From: Jannaschia rubra
Lineage (GTDB): Bacteria; Pseudomonadota; Alphaproteobacteria; Rhodobacterales; Rhodobacteraceae
Direction: 5' to 3'
Assembly (NCBI RefSeq): GCF_001403735.1
Contig: NZ_CXPG01000016.1
Span: 1-64,000, forward strand
DNA: 64,000 nucleotides
In this document: piece after piece, positions 46,684 through 57,326 of the stretch
How positions within the stretch are numbered: position 1 is the first letter of the stretch
Layout: each line of letters starts with the position of its first letter
Made by a program: the position numbers and the translations under genes
The notes under the pieces: generated by a model
What the model was told of the DNA's origin: nothing
The model's database searches: none
What the model saw: the letters and a program-made list of their open reading frames with translations, nothing else

Positions 46684-49041
46684 ATGCCATTCGGACTGGA
46701 CGGGGTCGAGATCGGCCTGATCATCGTCTTTCTCTGCCTGTTCGCAGGGATCATGTCGGGGTTTCCCGTGGCCTTCGCCATCGCCGGCGCGGGCGTCATC
46801 AGCTTCGCGATCATCGCGGCGCTCGACAGCGCAGGCATCCTGATCCACCAGGCCATCGACACGTCATCGGCAGAATACGCGACGCTGATCCGCGACGGCG
46901 TCGCGCGCGAGGCGATATCCATCTTCCGCTATCCCGAACTGCCCCGCGCCGCCGAGGCCCTGTTCCCGCAGGGTTGGGAAATGGCAATGGACCGAAACAT
47001 CGGCTTCATCGTCAACCGCATGAACGAGCGCGTGATCGCGGGCGCGTCCATCGAGACCCTGCTCGCCGTGCTGATGTTCGTGATGATGGGCATCACGCTG
47101 GAGCGGTCGCGGATCGCCAACGACCTGCTGACCACCATGGCGCGCGTCTTCGGCCCGCTGCCCGGCGGACTGGCCGTCAGCATCGTGATCGTGGGCGCCT
47201 TCCTCGCCGCATCGACCGGCATCGTGGGCGCGACGGTCGTGACCATGGGTTTGCTGGCGCTGCCGACGATGCTGCGGAACAACTATTCGCCCGAACTGGC
47301 AACGGGGGTGATCGCAGCTTCGGGCACGCTGGGGCAGATCATTCCGCCGTCCATCGTGATCGTGCTGCTGGGCACGCTGGCGGGCGACATCTATTCCACC
47401 GCGCAGGAGAACCGGGCGGCGATGGTCGGCTGCTCCGACGCGCTGACCTATCTGGGCGAGCCGGCCGTGGTGTCCGTCGGCACGCTGTTCCAGGCGGCGC
47501 TGTTGCCGGGCATCTTCCTCGCGTTCCTCTATGGCGCCTACGCGTTCGGCTTCGCGCTGCTCAACCCGTCAAAGGCGCCGGCGGTGCTGTTCGCGGATGC
47601 CCGGCCCACCTACACGACGCGGCGCGATGCATTGACGTGGTATCTGGCCGTGCCTGTCGCCATCGTCCTCGGCGGGGTGGCTCTCGGACTGGCCGGAGTG
47701 ATCGGATCGCAGGACGTGGTCGTCAGCAGCTACAGCCAGGCGGGAGAGACGGCCAGCCTTCGCACCAACGTCAGCGAGGCGTGCCAGGCGGCGATGATCG
47801 ACCTGCACGGCCAGGCCGCCTGGGACGCAGCCGTGGCGCAGCAGGCTACCATTGATGCCTCGGGCGGCGTGCAGCAGGCCCGCGCGCGCACGGCGGAGGA
47901 GCTCATCGAGGCCCGCAGCCTCGCCATCGGAGGCGCCGCGCCCATCGGGACCGGCGTGGCGACCCTGTTCCTCGGGCTGGGTCTGGTCCTCGCCGTGGCG
48001 CGGGGGGTCAACCCGCTGGCCGAAGGACGGCCGCTCGCCATCGGGGCAGCCGGCATCGTGCTGGCCTTCGCGGTCGATGTCCTGCTCCTCGGGCCGCTCG
48101 CCTCCTCCGGCCGGACGTTCCTTCTGCTGGCGATCCCCATGGCGATCACCGGCTATGGCGTCTGGTTCGCGGTCAAGCGGCTGGCCCGGAACGAACTCAT
48201 CAGCGTGGTCTTTCCGCCCCTCGTCCTCATCGTCGCGGTGCTGGGCTCGATCCTGGGCGGCATCACCAATCCGACGCCCGCCGCCGCATTGGGGGCAGGC
48301 GGGGCGATCATGCTTGCCGCCTATCGCAAGCTGTCGGAGGAGGGGCGCGGCGGTGGCTGGATCCTGCTGTCGACCCTGGCCCTCGTGGTGATGATGCTGC
48401 TGGGCATGAACTTCGACCTGCGGACGGGGCTGGAGACGACTTCGGGCGGCGACAGGGTGGCGCTCGTCGTGGGTCAGGTCGCTTATCATGCCGCGTTCCT
48501 CGGGCTTCTCTACGCGTGCTGGGTTCTGCTGCGAACGGGGGTGCTGGGCCCCGTGGTACGCGAGACGGCCAAGGTCACGTCGATGGTCTTCACCATCCTG
48601 ATCGGATCGCAGCTTCTGAATCTCGTGCTGATCTCCTTCGGCGGCGAACACTACATCCAGGATTTCCTGCGGTCCTACGATAATGAACTCACGGTCTTTC
48701 TGATCGTCATGCTGATCCTGTTCGTCCTGGGCTTCGTCCTCGACTTCCTCGAAATCATCTACATCGTGATCCCCATCGTCGGGCCGGTCATCTATGGCGG
48801 CACCTTCGACCCCAAGTGGGTGACGATCATGATCGCGGTGAACCTCCAGACCTCTTTCCTGACGCCGCCGTTCGGGTTCGCGCTGTTCTACCTGCGCGGC
48901 GTGGCGCCCGCGTCGGTGACCACAGGGCACATCTATCGCGGCGTGGTGCCCTTCGTCCTGATCCAGGTGGTGGGGCTGGCAATCCTGTGGCTGTTCCCGT
49001 CGATCGTGACGGTCGTGCCGAACCTGCTGCCGAACAACTGA
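46684..49041 (+). CDS. dctM: TRAP transporter large permease, oversized form (DctM)
   Basis: At 785 residues this DctM is far longer than the usual 420-470. Core motifs are split by insertions. The N-terminal core is VFLCLFAGIMSGFPVAFAIA; a 70-residue hydrophilic insert follows (about 50-115, with SAEYATLIRDGVAREAISIF). Then come FLAASTGIVGATVVTMGLLA and IAASGTLGQIIPPSIVIVLL. A second insert of about 150-200 residues (near 330-480) has loops and extra spans. The end has VNLQTSFLTPPFGFALFYLR. Large TRAP permeases of this kind are known with TakP-like binding proteins, which fits the upstream genes. Confidence 0.87.
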   Translation: MPFGLDGVEIGLIIVFLCLFAGIMSGFPVAFAIAGAGVISFAIIAALDSAGILIHQAIDTSSAEYATLIRDGVAREAISIFRYPELPRAAEALFPQGWEMAMDRNIGFIVNRMNERVIAGASIETLLAVLMFVMMGITLERSRIANDLLTTMARVFGPLPGGLAVSIVIVGAFLAASTGIVGATVVTMGLLALPTMLRNNYSPELATGVIAASGTLGQIIPPSIVIVLLGTLAGDIYSTAQENRAAMVGCSDALTYLGEPAVVSVGTLFQAALLPGIFLAFLYGAYAFGFALLNPSKAPAVLFADARPTYTTRRDALTWYLAVPVAIVLGGVALGLAGVIGSQDVVVSSYSQAGETASLRTNVSEACQAAMIDLHGQAAWDAAVAQQATIDASGGVQQARARTAEELIEARSLAIGGAAPIGTGVATLFLGLGLVLAVARGVNPLAEGRPLAIGAAGIVLAFAVDVLLLGPLASSGRTFLLLAIPMAITGYGVWFAVKRLARNELISVVFPPLVLIVAVLGSILGGITNPTPAAALGAGGAIMLAAYRKLSEEGRGGGWILLSTLALVVMMLLGMNFDLRTGLETTSGGDRVALVVGQVAYHAAFLGLLYACWVLLRTGVLGPVVRETAKVTSMVFTILIGSQLLNLVLISFGGEHYIQDFLRSYDNELTVFLIVMLILFVLGFVLDFLEIIYIVIPIVGPVIYGGTFDPKWVTIMIAVNLQTSFLTPPFGFALFYLRGVAPASVTTGHIYRGVVPFVLIQVVGLAILWLFPSIVTVVPNLLPNN

Positions 49042-49143
49042 TCCCCTTGCCATGCGGTCCGCCGCCGATGCTGCGGGCGCACTTTCCCTCGGGCGGGCGG
49101 CGGTCTAGGTTCCGCCCGGCACCAATGCGAAGGAGAGATCGGC

Positions 49144-49644
49144 ATGGCCGAGATCAAGGATCCCGAAAACACCATCATCATCGAGCTTAAGGACGGCCCC
49201 GTCGTCATCGAGCTTCTGTCCGACGTGGCCCCCGGCCACGCCGAGCGGATGAAGGAGCTGGCCCGAGCCGGCGCCTATGACGGCGTGGTGTTCCACCGCG
49301 TCATCGACGGCTTCATGGCCCAGACTGGCGATGTGGAGCATGGGCGCGATGCCGACAACATGTCGCGCGCCGGCACCGGCGGCAGCGACAAGCCCGACCT
49401 GAAGGCCGAGTTCAGCGGCATCCCGCACGACCGCGGCACCCTGGGCGCGGCGCGTTCCGCCAGCCCGGATTCGGCAAACAGCCAGTTCTTCATCAACTTC
49501 GCCGACAACCATTTCCTGAACCGGCAGTATACGGTCTATGGCCGCGTGATCGACGGGATGGAGCATGTGGACAAGATTACACGTGGCGAACCACCCGCAA
49601 ACCCCGATCGCATGATCAGCGTCAAGGTGGCCGCCGATGCATAA
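49144..49644 (+). CDS. ppiB: Peptidyl-prolyl cis-trans isomerase, cytoplasmic cyclophilin
   Basis: This 166-residue cyclophilin has no signal peptide and catalyses proline isomerisation in the cytoplasm. Motifs include YDGVVFHRVIDGFMAQTGDV with the catalytic Arg, SRAGTGGSDKPDLKAEFSGI, RGTLGAARSASPDSANSQFF and the TVYGRVIDGMEHVDKI end. It overlaps the start of a second, exported cyclophilin by 8 bp, so the two compartments are served by one transcript. Confidence 0.93.
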   Translation: MAEIKDPENTIIIELKDGPVVIELLSDVAPGHAERMKELARAGAYDGVVFHRVIDGFMAQTGDVEHGRDADNMSRAGTGGSDKPDLKAEFSGIPHDRGTLGAARSASPDSANSQFFINFADNHFLNRQYTVYGRVIDGMEHVDKITRGEPPANPDRMISVKVAADA

Positions 49645-50197
49645 GGTCATTCACGCAGCCGCCTTCGGCGCCTTCGCCCTGACGGCCCAGCAAGCGCTGG
49701 CCACCGGCCTCGAGATCGATGTCTCTGGCGAGGCCAACGGCACCATCACCATCGACCTGCTGGAGGATGTGGCCCCGGAGCACGTCGCCCAGATCACGGA
49801 ACTGGCCGAGTCGGGGGCCTATGACGGCGTGGTGTTCCACCGCGTCATCGACGGCTTCATGGCCCAGACCGGCGACGTCCAATACGGGCGCGGAGGCAGC
49901 GACCTGAGCCTTGCGGGCACTGGGGGCAGCGACCGGCCTGACCTCGCGGCCGAATTCTCGGACCAGCCGTTTGAAGCGGGAACGGTCGGCATGGCCCGCT
50001 CTGCCAACCCCAATTCGGCAAACAGCCAGTTCTTCATCATGTTTGCGCCGGCATCGCATCTGGACGGGCAGTACACGGTGGTCGGTCGCGTGACCGACGG
50101 CATGGATGTCGTGAACGCGATCAAGCGGGGCGAGGGGGCGAACGGCGCCGTGACCTCCGACCCCGATGTGATGACGGACGTGCGCGTCACCGACTAA
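49637..50197 (+). CDS. ppiA: Peptidyl-prolyl cis-trans isomerase, exported cyclophilin
   Basis: The 186-residue paralogue has a signal peptide (MHKVIHAAAFGAFALTAQQA, cut after ALA) and the same cyclophilin core (YDGVVFHRVIDGFMAQTGDV, GGSDRPDLAAEFSD, GMARSANPNSANSQFFIMFA). It should assist folding in the periplasm. Identical 20-residue stretches in both copies point to duplication with conservation. A strong terminator follows. Confidence 0.92.
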   Translation: MHKVIHAAAFGAFALTAQQALATGLEIDVSGEANGTITIDLLEDVAPEHVAQITELAESGAYDGVVFHRVIDGFMAQTGDVQYGRGGSDLSLAGTGGSDRPDLAAEFSDQPFEAGTVGMARSANPNSANSQFFIMFAPASHLDGQYTVVGRVTDGMDVVNAIKRGEGANGAVTSDPDVMTDVRVTD

Positions 50198-50219
50198 ACC
50201 GGCAATTCACCACGACGAA

Positions 50220-50248
50220 GGGCCGCCCCAGCTTGGGGCGGCCCTTTC
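50220..50248 (+). terminator. Rho-independent terminator after the cyclophilin pair
   Basis: GGGCCGCCCCA pairs with TGGGGCGGCCC over 11 bp around a 3-base loop, followed by TTTC. It ends the ppiB-ppiA transcript and may also serve the convergent small gene. Confidence 0.85.
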
Positions 50249-50269
50249 GCGTTCCGGCCTGACCGGGAG

Positions 50270-50464
50270 TTATTCCGTGACGGTCGCGGGAGCCACGACC
50301 TCCGGCTCATCCGTGGCACCGGGGATTTCCTCGCCCGGGCCAGACATCGTAACCAGAAAGACGACGAAGATGATCGCCGCAAAGACGAGGCCCGCCGCTA
50401 TGCCGATGATCGGACCGAAGTGGCGGCGCTTTTGCTTCTCGATGTTGGTTTCGGGGGCGCTCAT
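50270..50464 (-). CDS. Small single-span membrane protein
   Basis: The 64-residue product has a basic N-terminal segment (MSAPETNIEKQKRRHFG), one membrane helix (PIIGIAAGLVFAAIIFVVFL) and an acidic periplasmic tail (EEIPGATDEPEVVAPATVTE). Topology is N-in. GGAGGA lies before the ATG, so translation is likely. No family was recognised. It sits downstream of tyrS with an 81-bp gap. Confidence 0.65.
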   Translation of the reverse strand: MSAPETNIEKQKRRHFGPIIGIAAGLVFAAIIFVVFLVTMSGPGEEIPGATDEPEVVAPATVTE

Positions 50465-50545
50465 GCGGCGGTCCTCCTGTTTTTGCGTAAGGTTGTGCAG
50501 ATACGGAACGCATGGTGCACGTCCCGGGTTCCGCAGGGTCAGGGG

Positions 50546-51799
50546 TCAGTCGGCCAACTTCACCAGCGCATGACGCTTGCGCCCCGCCGACAGCTTGACG
50601 GTCGCGGCGATCTGTTCGGCGTCGACCATCATCCCCGCATCGTCCAGCGGGGCATCGTTCAGACGCGCGCCGCCTTCTGCGATCAGGCGCTTTGCCTCCT
50701 TTCCCGATTTGGCGAGGCCTGCCCGGACAATCAACTGGACGACCGTCACGCCCTCCGCCGCCTCCTGTCGCGTGACGGTCGCCGTGGGCAGGTCGTCGCC
50801 CGCGCCGCCATGCTCGAAGACTTCCTGCGCGGTGGCCTGCGCGGTCTCGGCGGCTTCCCGCCCGTGCAGGAGGGCCGTCACCTCGTTTGCGAGGATGATC
50901 TTGGCTTCGTTGATCTCCGACCCCTCCAGCGCGCCCAGACGGTCGCATTCCGCCACCGGAAGCTCGGTATAGAGCTTCAGGAATCGCCCGACGTCGGCGT
51001 CGGTCGTGTTGCGCCAGAATTGCCAGAACTCATAAGGCGACAGCATGTCGGCGTTGAGCCAGACGGCGCCGTTCTGCGACTTGCCCATCTTGCGCCCGTC
51101 GGACGTGGTCAAGAGCGGCGAGGTCAACCCGAAGACCGCGTCGTCCAGAATGCGCCGTGTCAGGTCGATGCCGTTGACGATGTTGCCCCACTGGTCGCTG
51201 CCGCCCATCTGCAACAGGCAGCCATGACGGCGGTGAAGCTCCATGAAGTCATAGGCTTGCAGGATCATGTAGTTGAATTCGAGGAACGACAGCGACTGCT
51301 CCCGGTCGAGGCGGGACTTCACGCTTTCGAAGGACAGCATCCGGTTGACGCTGAAATGACGGCCCACGTCGCGCAGGAAATCGAGGTAGTTCAGCCCGTC
51401 GAGCCATTCGGCATTGTCCAGCATCAGCGCATCGGTCGGCCCCTCGCCGTAGTCGAGATAGCGGGCGAACACCTGCTTCATCCCGGCGATATTGGCGGCG
51501 ATCTGATCGGGCGTGAGGAGGGGCCGTTCGTCGGCGCGAAAGCTGGGGTCGCCCACCTTGGTCGTGCCGCCACCCATGAGCGTGATGGGCTTGTGCCCGG
51601 TCTTCTGCAGCCAGCGCAGCATCATCACGTTGAGCAGGTGGCCGACATGCAGCGACGACGCCGTCGCATCATAGCCGATGTAGGCCGGAACCACCCCGGC
51701 ATTCAGCGCATCGTCCAACCCCTGCACGTCGGTGCAGTCGGCAAGGAACCCACGCTCGATCATCACGCGCATGAAGTCTGATTTGGGGTGGTAGGTCAT
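50546..51799 (-). CDS. tyrS: Tyrosyl-tRNA synthetase
   Basis: TyrS charges tRNA-Tyr. The 417-residue enzyme has the class I signatures HVGHLL (HIGH) and KMGKS (KMSKS), the tyrosine-recognition stretch [39 protein letters not shown], and a C-terminal S4 RNA-binding domain ([20 protein letters not shown]). The start at 51799 gives the family N-terminus [17 protein letters not shown]; longer upstream readings are antisense of anmK. Confidence 0.96.
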   Translation of the reverse strand: MTYHPKSDFMRVMIERGFLADCTDVQGLDDALNAGVVPAYIGYDATASSLHVGHLLNVMMLRWLQKTGHKPITLMGGGTTKVGDPSFRADERPLLTPDQIAANIAGMKQVFARYLDYGEGPTDALMLDNAEWLDGLNYLDFLRDVGRHFSVNRMLSFESVKSRLDREQSLSFLEFNYMILQAYDFMELHRRHGCLLQMGGSDQWGNIVNGIDLTRRILDDAVFGLTSPLLTTSDGRKMGKSQNGAVWLNADMLSPYEFWQFWRNTTDADVGRFLKLYTELPVAECDRLGALEGSEINEAKIILANEVTALLHGREAAETAQATAQEVFEHGGAGDDLPTATVTRQEAAEGVTVVQLIVRAGLAKSGKEAKRLIAEGGARLNDAPLDDAGMMVDAEQIAATVKLSAGRKRHALVKLAD

Positions 51800-51865
51800 G
51801 TGGCTTCCGGTGCATTTCCGTAGTGTGCCCCGGCTTAACGCGGGGCGATGGCAAGGGGAAGCGCG

Positions 51866-53014
51866 ATGGAACCGATCCGCGCATTGGGGGCGATGTCCGG
51901 TACGTCGATGGACGGGGTGGACGCCGCCGTGATCGTGACCGACGGCAAGGCGATAGAGGCCTTCGGCGAAAGCGCATACGTGGAATACAGCGAGGCGGAG
52001 CGGTCGGTCATCCGGCGTGCCATGGGCCAGTGGAAGGGCGATAAGGACGTCAACGCCGCCGCGAAAGTCGTCGAGGACGCCCATATTCGCGTGTTGGACG
52101 GCTTCGCGGACGTGCAGGTCGTGGGTTTTCACGGACAGACCTTGGCGCATGACCCCGCGAACCGGCGAACGCATCAGGCAGGCGACGGCGCGGCGCTGGC
52201 GCGGACGCTGCGCAAACCTGTCGTCTGGGATTTCCGTACCGCCGACGTGACGCTGGGCGGCGAGGGCGCGCCGCTGGCACCGGCGTTCCACCACGCCTGC
52301 GCCCGCTGGATCGGCGCGACGAAGCCGCTGGCGTTCCTGAACCTCGGCGGGGTCGGCAACCTGACGTGGCTCGACCCTGCGAAAGTGGTGGAGGAGGACG
52401 GCGCGCTTCTGGCCTTCGACACCGGGCCGGCCAACGCTCCGATCAACGACCTCTGCATGGATTGGCTGGGCCAGCCCTTCGACCGCGATGGTGAGCTTGC
52501 GCGTGAAGGTGAGGCGGACGCGCGGCTGGTCGCGGACCTCATGGGGCATCCCTACTTCTTTCGCATGCCTCCCAAGTCGCTCGACCGCGACAGTTTCCGT
52601 CAGGCGGGCGCGACCATCAACGCCCTGCCGCCTAGCCATGCCGCGGCAACCTGGGTCGCCGTCATCGCCGCCAGCGTGGACCATGCGCTGAGCCAATGCC
52701 CGACCATGCCCGACCGGCTGCTCGTGACCGGCGGCGGGCGGCGCAACCCCGCCATCATGGATGCGCTGGCCGCGCTGTCATTGCCCGTTGCCCCGGTCGA
52801 GGAGGTCGGGCTCGATGGAGACATGCTGGAGGCGCAGGCCTTCGCCTTTCTCGCCGTGCGGGTGCTGCGCGGCCTGCCGACCAGCTTTCCGGGGACGACC
52901 GGCGTCAGGGCGCGGGTGGGCGGCGGTATCGTTTCGCGCCCGGAAGGGCAGGTGGACGATCTGCCAACGAGTGCTAGACACAGACCGGACGGCCGGATAG
53001 CCAAGGCCCGTTAG
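51866..53014 (+). CDS. anmK: Anhydro-N-acetylmuramic acid kinase
   Basis: AnmK phosphorylates and opens 1,6-anhydro-MurNAc during recycling of cell-wall fragments. The 382-residue protein shows the ATPase-fold motif [51 protein letters not shown] and [13 protein letters not shown]. The ATG at 51866 follows AAGGGGAAG; the in-frame ATG at 51848 is less likely. It is divergent from tyrS. Confidence 0.93.
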   Translation: MEPIRALGAMSGTSMDGVDAAVIVTDGKAIEAFGESAYVEYSEAERSVIRRAMGQWKGDKDVNAAAKVVEDAHIRVLDGFADVQVVGFHGQTLAHDPANRRTHQAGDGAALARTLRKPVVWDFRTADVTLGGEGAPLAPAFHHACARWIGATKPLAFLNLGGVGNLTWLDPAKVVEEDGALLAFDTGPANAPINDLCMDWLGQPFDRDGELAREGEADARLVADLMGHPYFFRMPPKSLDRDSFRQAGATINALPPSHAAATWVAVIAASVDHALSQCPTMPDRLLVTGGGRRNPAIMDALAALSLPVAPVEEVGLDGDMLEAQAFAFLAVRVLRGLPTSFPGTTGVRARVGGGIVSRPEGQVDDLPTSARHRPDGRIAKAR

Positions 53015-53041
53015 CGGTAACAATACCCGAAGGAGCAGCTC

Positions 53042-54493
53042 ATGGTCTCACGCACGATCCCTGTCGATAGCTTCGATCTCGTCTTGTTCGGGGCTACCGG
53101 CGACCTGGCCGGCCGCAAGATCCTGCCCTCGCTCTATCGGCGGTTCCTGGCGGGCCAGATGCCGGAGGATGCCCGCGTCATCGGCGCCGCCCGGTCCGAG
53201 ATGGACGACGACGGGTTCCGGGACGTCGTACGCGCCGCCATCGAAGAATTCGTGGCGAAACCCATGCAGGACGCCGGCACGATCGACGCGTTCCTTCAGC
53301 AGTGCAGCTATATTCCGATAGACGCCAAGGGCGAGGGCGGCTGGAAGGAATTGAAGAAGTCCGTGCGCGACGATGTGGTCAAGGCGTTCTACTTTTCCGT
53401 CGCGCCCTCGATCTTCGGGCCGCTGGCGCAACAGCTGCGCAACCACGGGATCGCCTGCGAGAACTCCCGCCTCGTCGTGGAAAAACCCTTCGGCACCGAC
53501 CTTGAGACCGCCAAGAAGCTGAACGCCGATCTGGCCGCTTCCTTCGACGAGACGCAGATCTACCGGATCGACCATTTCCTGGGCAAGGAAACGGTGCAGA
53601 ACCTGATGGCCGTACGCTTCGCCAACGTCCTGTTCGAGCCGCTGTGGAACGAACGCTATGTCGATCACGTCCAGATCACCGTGGCCGAGACGATGGGCGT
53701 GGGCGGGCGCGGCAGCTATTACGACAAGTCCGGCGCCATGCGGGACATGGTGCAGAACCACCTGATGCAGCTTCTGTGCCTGACCGCGATGGAGCCGCCC
53801 AACCAGTTCGAGCCTGACCGTCTGCGCGACGAGAAGCTCAAGGTCATTCGCGCGCTCGATCCCGTTCCGCTCAAGCATGTCGTGCGCGGGCAGTACAAGG
53901 AGGGCGAGCATCCGTCCTATGTCGAGGATGCCGAAAACCCCGAGAGCCTGACCGAGTCCTTCATTGCGCTCAAGGTCGGCATCTCGAACTGGCGGTGGAA
54001 GAACACGCCGTTCTACCTTCGCACCGGCAAGCGGATGTCGCGCCGCTTGTCCGAGATCGTGGTCCAGTTCAAGGAAGCCCCCCATTCCATCTTCGAGAAG
54101 GACGACGGATCGACGGCCAATTCCCTGACGATCCGGTTGCAGCCGGACGAGGGAATCGACCTGTCGGTCACGATCAAGGAACCGGGACCGGGCGGCATGC
54201 GTCTGGTCAACGTGCCCTTGGACATGACGTTCGCAGATGCCCTGGGGTCGGAGGGAGCGGATATACCCGATGCTTATGAACGGCTGATCATGGATGTGAT
54301 CCGGGGGAATCAGACCCTGTTCATGCGCGGCGATGAGGTGGAGGCTGCCTGGGCCTGGACGGATCCGATCATCGCGGCCTGGGAGGAAAAGGGCGACCGT
54401 CCGCTTCCCTATTCGCAAGGCTCCACCGGGCCGGAGGAGGCACAGATGCTGATGCACAAGGACGGTCGCCGCTGGCAACACCTGGAGGGATGA
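53042..54493 (+). CDS. zwf: Glucose-6-phosphate 1-dehydrogenase
   Basis: Zwf oxidises glucose-6-phosphate to 6-phosphogluconolactone with NADP, the entry to the Entner-Doudoroff and pentose phosphate routes. The 483 residues have the coenzyme motif LFGATGDLAGRKILPSLYRR, the active-site RIDHFLGKETVQNLMAVRFA, and TGKRMSRRLSEIVVQFK. It begins an operon with pgl (1-bp gap) and pgi. AAGGAG precedes the start. Confidence 0.96.
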   Translation: MVSRTIPVDSFDLVLFGATGDLAGRKILPSLYRRFLAGQMPEDARVIGAARSEMDDDGFRDVVRAAIEEFVAKPMQDAGTIDAFLQQCSYIPIDAKGEGGWKELKKSVRDDVVKAFYFSVAPSIFGPLAQQLRNHGIACENSRLVVEKPFGTDLETAKKLNADLAASFDETQIYRIDHFLGKETVQNLMAVRFANVLFEPLWNERYVDHVQITVAETMGVGGRGSYYDKSGAMRDMVQNHLMQLLCLTAMEPPNQFEPDRLRDEKLKVIRALDPVPLKHVVRGQYKEGEHPSYVEDAENPESLTESFIALKVGISNWRWKNTPFYLRTGKRMSRRLSEIVVQFKEAPHSIFEKDDGSTANSLTIRLQPDEGIDLSVTIKEPGPGGMRLVNVPLDMTFADALGSEGADIPDAYERLIMDVIRGNQTLFMRGDEVEAAWAWTDPIIAAWEEKGDRPLPYSQGSTGPEEAQMLMHKDGRRWQHLEG

Positions 54494-54494
54494 C

Positions 54495-55166
54495 ATGCAA
54501 TGGCGCGAATACCCCGACCGTGAACTTCTTGCGATGGGCCTGGCCGATGCGTTGGCCGCGTCACTGAAATCCGCCCTGAACCTGCACGACACGGCCAGCT
54601 TCTGCGTGCCCGGAGGGTCGTCGCCGGGCGAGGTCTTCGCCACGCTGTCCGGCGTCTCGCTCGACTGGGGCCGGGTGCACGTGTTTCTGAACGACGAACG
54701 CTGGGTTCCCGAAAGCGACCCGCGGTCGAACACCGCACTGCTGCGACGGACCCTTCTGACGGGAAATGCGGCGGAGGCGGTGCTGGTGCCCATGGTCAAC
54801 GACGCGCCTACGCCGGAGGCCGGCATCCCCGACCTCGTCGCGGGGTTCGAGGGCGAACTGCCCATCTCGCTTCTGCTGCTGGGAATGGGCCAGGACATGC
54901 ATACCGCCAGCCTGTTCCCGGGCGGCGACCGGCTGGCGGAGGCGATGGCCGACGACGCCCCCCTTTTGGTGCCGATGCGTGCACCCCATGCGGATGAGCC
55001 GCGCGTGACGCTGAGCCGGCCCGTGCTGGCCGGGGCGATGGAGACGCATGTGCTGATCTTCGGCGACGACAAGCGTACGGCGGTCGAACGTGCGGAAGGT
55101 ATGGACCCGATGCAGGCACCCATCGCGGCCTTCCTGCGCGATGCGACGGTGCATTGGGCCCCCTGA
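54495..55166 (+). CDS. pgl: 6-phosphogluconolactonase
   Basis: Pgl hydrolyses 6-phosphogluconolactone. The 223-residue protein shows [34 protein letters not shown] and [20 protein letters not shown], the DevB/Pgl family pattern. It lies between zwf and pgi with minimal spacing, making a glucose-6-phosphate node. The downstream Entner-Doudoroff genes edd and eda are not in the window. Confidence 0.94.
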   Translation: MQWREYPDRELLAMGLADALAASLKSALNLHDTASFCVPGGSSPGEVFATLSGVSLDWGRVHVFLNDERWVPESDPRSNTALLRRTLLTGNAAEAVLVPMVNDAPTPEAGIPDLVAGFEGELPISLLLLGMGQDMHTASLFPGGDRLAEAMADDAPLLVPMRAPHADEPRVTLSRPVLAGAMETHVLIFGDDKRTAVERAEGMDPMQAPIAAFLRDATVHWAP

Positions 55167-55179
55167 CAGAGAGGCGAGC

Positions 55180-56769
55180 ATGAACTTCTGGAATGGCATC
55201 GACCGGCTGCGCGGCATGACCGGGCAACGAATTACCGACCTTCTGGGCGACGCGGAGCGCAACGCCTCTCTGCGCGCGCAGGCAGGACCGTTCCTGTTCG
55301 ACCTGTCCAAGACGTCGCTGACGCAGGAAGCACTGGACCTGCTGCTGGAGCTGGCCGCCGATGTCCCCAGCCGCCGGAACGCCATGTTCGCAGGCCAGCG
55401 GATCAACACGACGGAGGATCGCGCCGTTCTCCACACCGCCCTGCGCGGGACCGAACCGGTCCCGGTCGACGGGGAGGACGTTATGCCGGGGGTGCGCGAG
55501 ACGCTCGACCGGATGCGCGCCTTCGCCGAGGATGTGCGCGACGGCACCTTCCGGGGCAAGGGCGGGGCGATCACGGATGTGGTCAACATCGGCATCGGGG
55601 GGTCCGACCTTGGGCCGGCGATGGCGACGCTGGCACTGGCGCCATGGCACGACGGTCCGCGCTGCCATTTCGTGTCGAACGTCGACGGGGCCGACTGGGC
55701 CGAGACGGCCAAGGGTCTGGACCCTGCGACGACGCTTGTGATCGTGGCCTCCAAGACCTTTACCACCATCGAGACGCTGACCAATGCGCGCACCGCACGG
55801 CACTGGATGGCGCAGGCCGTTCCCGACCCCGGAACGCAGTTCGCCGCCCTCAGCAGCGCGGAGGACAAGACCACCGACTTCGGCATCGACCCCACCCGCG
55901 TCTTCGGGTTCGAGGATTGGGTGGGCGGCCGCTATTCCGTCTGGGGGCCCATCGGCCTGTCGTTGATGATCGCAGTGGGGCCGGACGCCTTCGACGCGTT
56001 CCTGCGCGGCGCGCGCGAGATGGACGACCATTTCCGCACCGCGCCCCTGGCCCGGAACCTGCCGGTCCTGCTGGCCCTTCAGGGCATCTGGCATAATCAG
56101 GTCTGCGGTTATCCCACCCGCGCGATCCTGCCTTATGACAATCGGCTCGCGCGGTTGCCCGCCTATCTGCAACAGCTTGAGATGGAATCGAACGGCAAGG
56201 CCGTGACGCTCGCCGGCGACCCGCTGCCCGGCCCCGCGGGGCCCGTCGTCTGGGGGGAGCCGGGAACGAACGGACAGCACGCGTTCTATCAGCTGATCCA
56301 TCAGGGCAAAACTCCGGTACCCTGCGAATTCATGGTCGCTGCGCGGGGGCAGGAGCCCGAGCTGGACCACCATCATCGCCTGCTCATCGCCAACTGCTTG
56401 GCGCAATCGGAAGCGCTGCTCAAGGGGCGCAGCCATGCAGAGGCACGGGCGATCATCGCGGACCGTTTTTCCGGCGAGGAGCTGGAGCGTCAGGCGGCAC
56501 ACCGGGTCTTTCCCGGCGACCGGCCGTCGACCACTCTCATCTATCCTGCGCTGACGCCCGAGGTTCTGGGTGGCATCCTCGCGCTCTACGAACACCGGGT
56601 GTTCGTCGAAGGCGTGATGTTGGGCATCAACAGCTTCGACCAATGGGGCGTTGAGTTGGGAAAGGAGCTTGCCACCTCGCTCGGCCCGCTGGTCGAGGGA
56701 GAGGACGCAAGCGCCAAGGACGCTTCCACGCAGGCGCTGCTTGGGCAGTTGCTCGACTGGCGGGCCTGA
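55180..56769 (+). CDS. pgi: Glucose-6-phosphate isomerase
   Basis: Pgi interconverts glucose-6-phosphate and fructose-6-phosphate, letting fructose and gluconeogenic carbon enter the Zwf route. The 529-residue enzyme has [48 protein letters not shown], the active-site [22 protein letters not shown] and the PGI signature [15 protein letters not shown]. The start at 55180 follows GAGGCGAGC, 13 bp after pgl. Confidence 0.96.
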   Translation: MNFWNGIDRLRGMTGQRITDLLGDAERNASLRAQAGPFLFDLSKTSLTQEALDLLLELAADVPSRRNAMFAGQRINTTEDRAVLHTALRGTEPVPVDGEDVMPGVRETLDRMRAFAEDVRDGTFRGKGGAITDVVNIGIGGSDLGPAMATLALAPWHDGPRCHFVSNVDGADWAETAKGLDPATTLVIVASKTFTTIETLTNARTARHWMAQAVPDPGTQFAALSSAEDKTTDFGIDPTRVFGFEDWVGGRYSVWGPIGLSLMIAVGPDAFDAFLRGAREMDDHFRTAPLARNLPVLLALQGIWHNQVCGYPTRAILPYDNRLARLPAYLQQLEMESNGKAVTLAGDPLPGPAGPVVWGEPGTNGQHAFYQLIHQGKTPVPCEFMVAARGQEPELDHHHRLLIANCLAQSEALLKGRSHAEARAIIADRFSGEELERQAAHRVFPGDRPSTTLIYPALTPEVLGGILALYEHRVFVEGVMLGINSFDQWGVELGKELATSLGPLVEGEDASAKDASTQALLGQLLDWRA

Positions 56770-56773
56770 GAGG

Positions 56774-57256
56774 TCAACCTTCGAATACTGCGCCGTCGCG
56801 GTCGCGGAAGGCCGCGACATAGGTGTCGGGCAAACGCTTGCGGGTGACGAAATCGCGCTCCATCAGCACGATCACCGCCTCAGACGTGGCGCAAAGACGG
56901 CCAGCGGAGAAGACGGCATATTCCATCGTCCAGGATGTGTTGCGATAGGCGCGCGTGCGGCCGGTGACGATGTAGACGTCTTCCAGGTAAAGCGGCGCGC
57001 GATAGTCCACGGCGACCGAGCGGAGCACGAGCACGGGGCGCCCCGCCGCGTCGGCGTAGTCGCTGATGCCGTAGCTGCGGAGATAGGCGATGCGGAACGT
57101 CTCGAACCACGACAGATAGCGGGCGTTGTTCACATGATCGAGCGCGTCGAGTTCGTGAAATCGCACGCGATCCGCCTGACCGAAGGCGAAGGGCGCAGGC
57201 ACGCCTTGGGCCCGCAGGGTGGGAACGTCGAGGGGGGTAAGGAAGGGAAGCGTCAT
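56774..57256 (-). CDS. Acyl-CoA thioesterase, hotdog fold (4HBT type)
   Basis: The 160-residue protein has the 4-hydroxybenzoyl-CoA thioesterase pattern RFHELDALDHVNNARYLSWF, with the active-site Asp in the DALDHVNN turn, and the hotdog strand VDYRAPLYLEDVYIVTGRTR. It hydrolyses an acyl-CoA, substrate unknown. It is convergent with pgi (4-bp gap) and precedes the tRNA on the other side. Confidence 0.85.
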   Translation of the reverse strand: MTLPFLTPLDVPTLRAQGVPAPFAFGQADRVRFHELDALDHVNNARYLSWFETFRIAYLRSYGISDYADAAGRPVLVLRSVAVDYRAPLYLEDVYIVTGRTRAYRNTSWTMEYAVFSAGRLCATSEAVIVLMERDFVTRKRLPDTYVAAFRDRDGAVFEG

Positions 57257-57326
57257 GCGATGCTTCTAGCCCGTGGCCGCGGCGGCGCAAGCACCTGAAG
57301 ATCGACCTGCATACATCTAAAATCGT

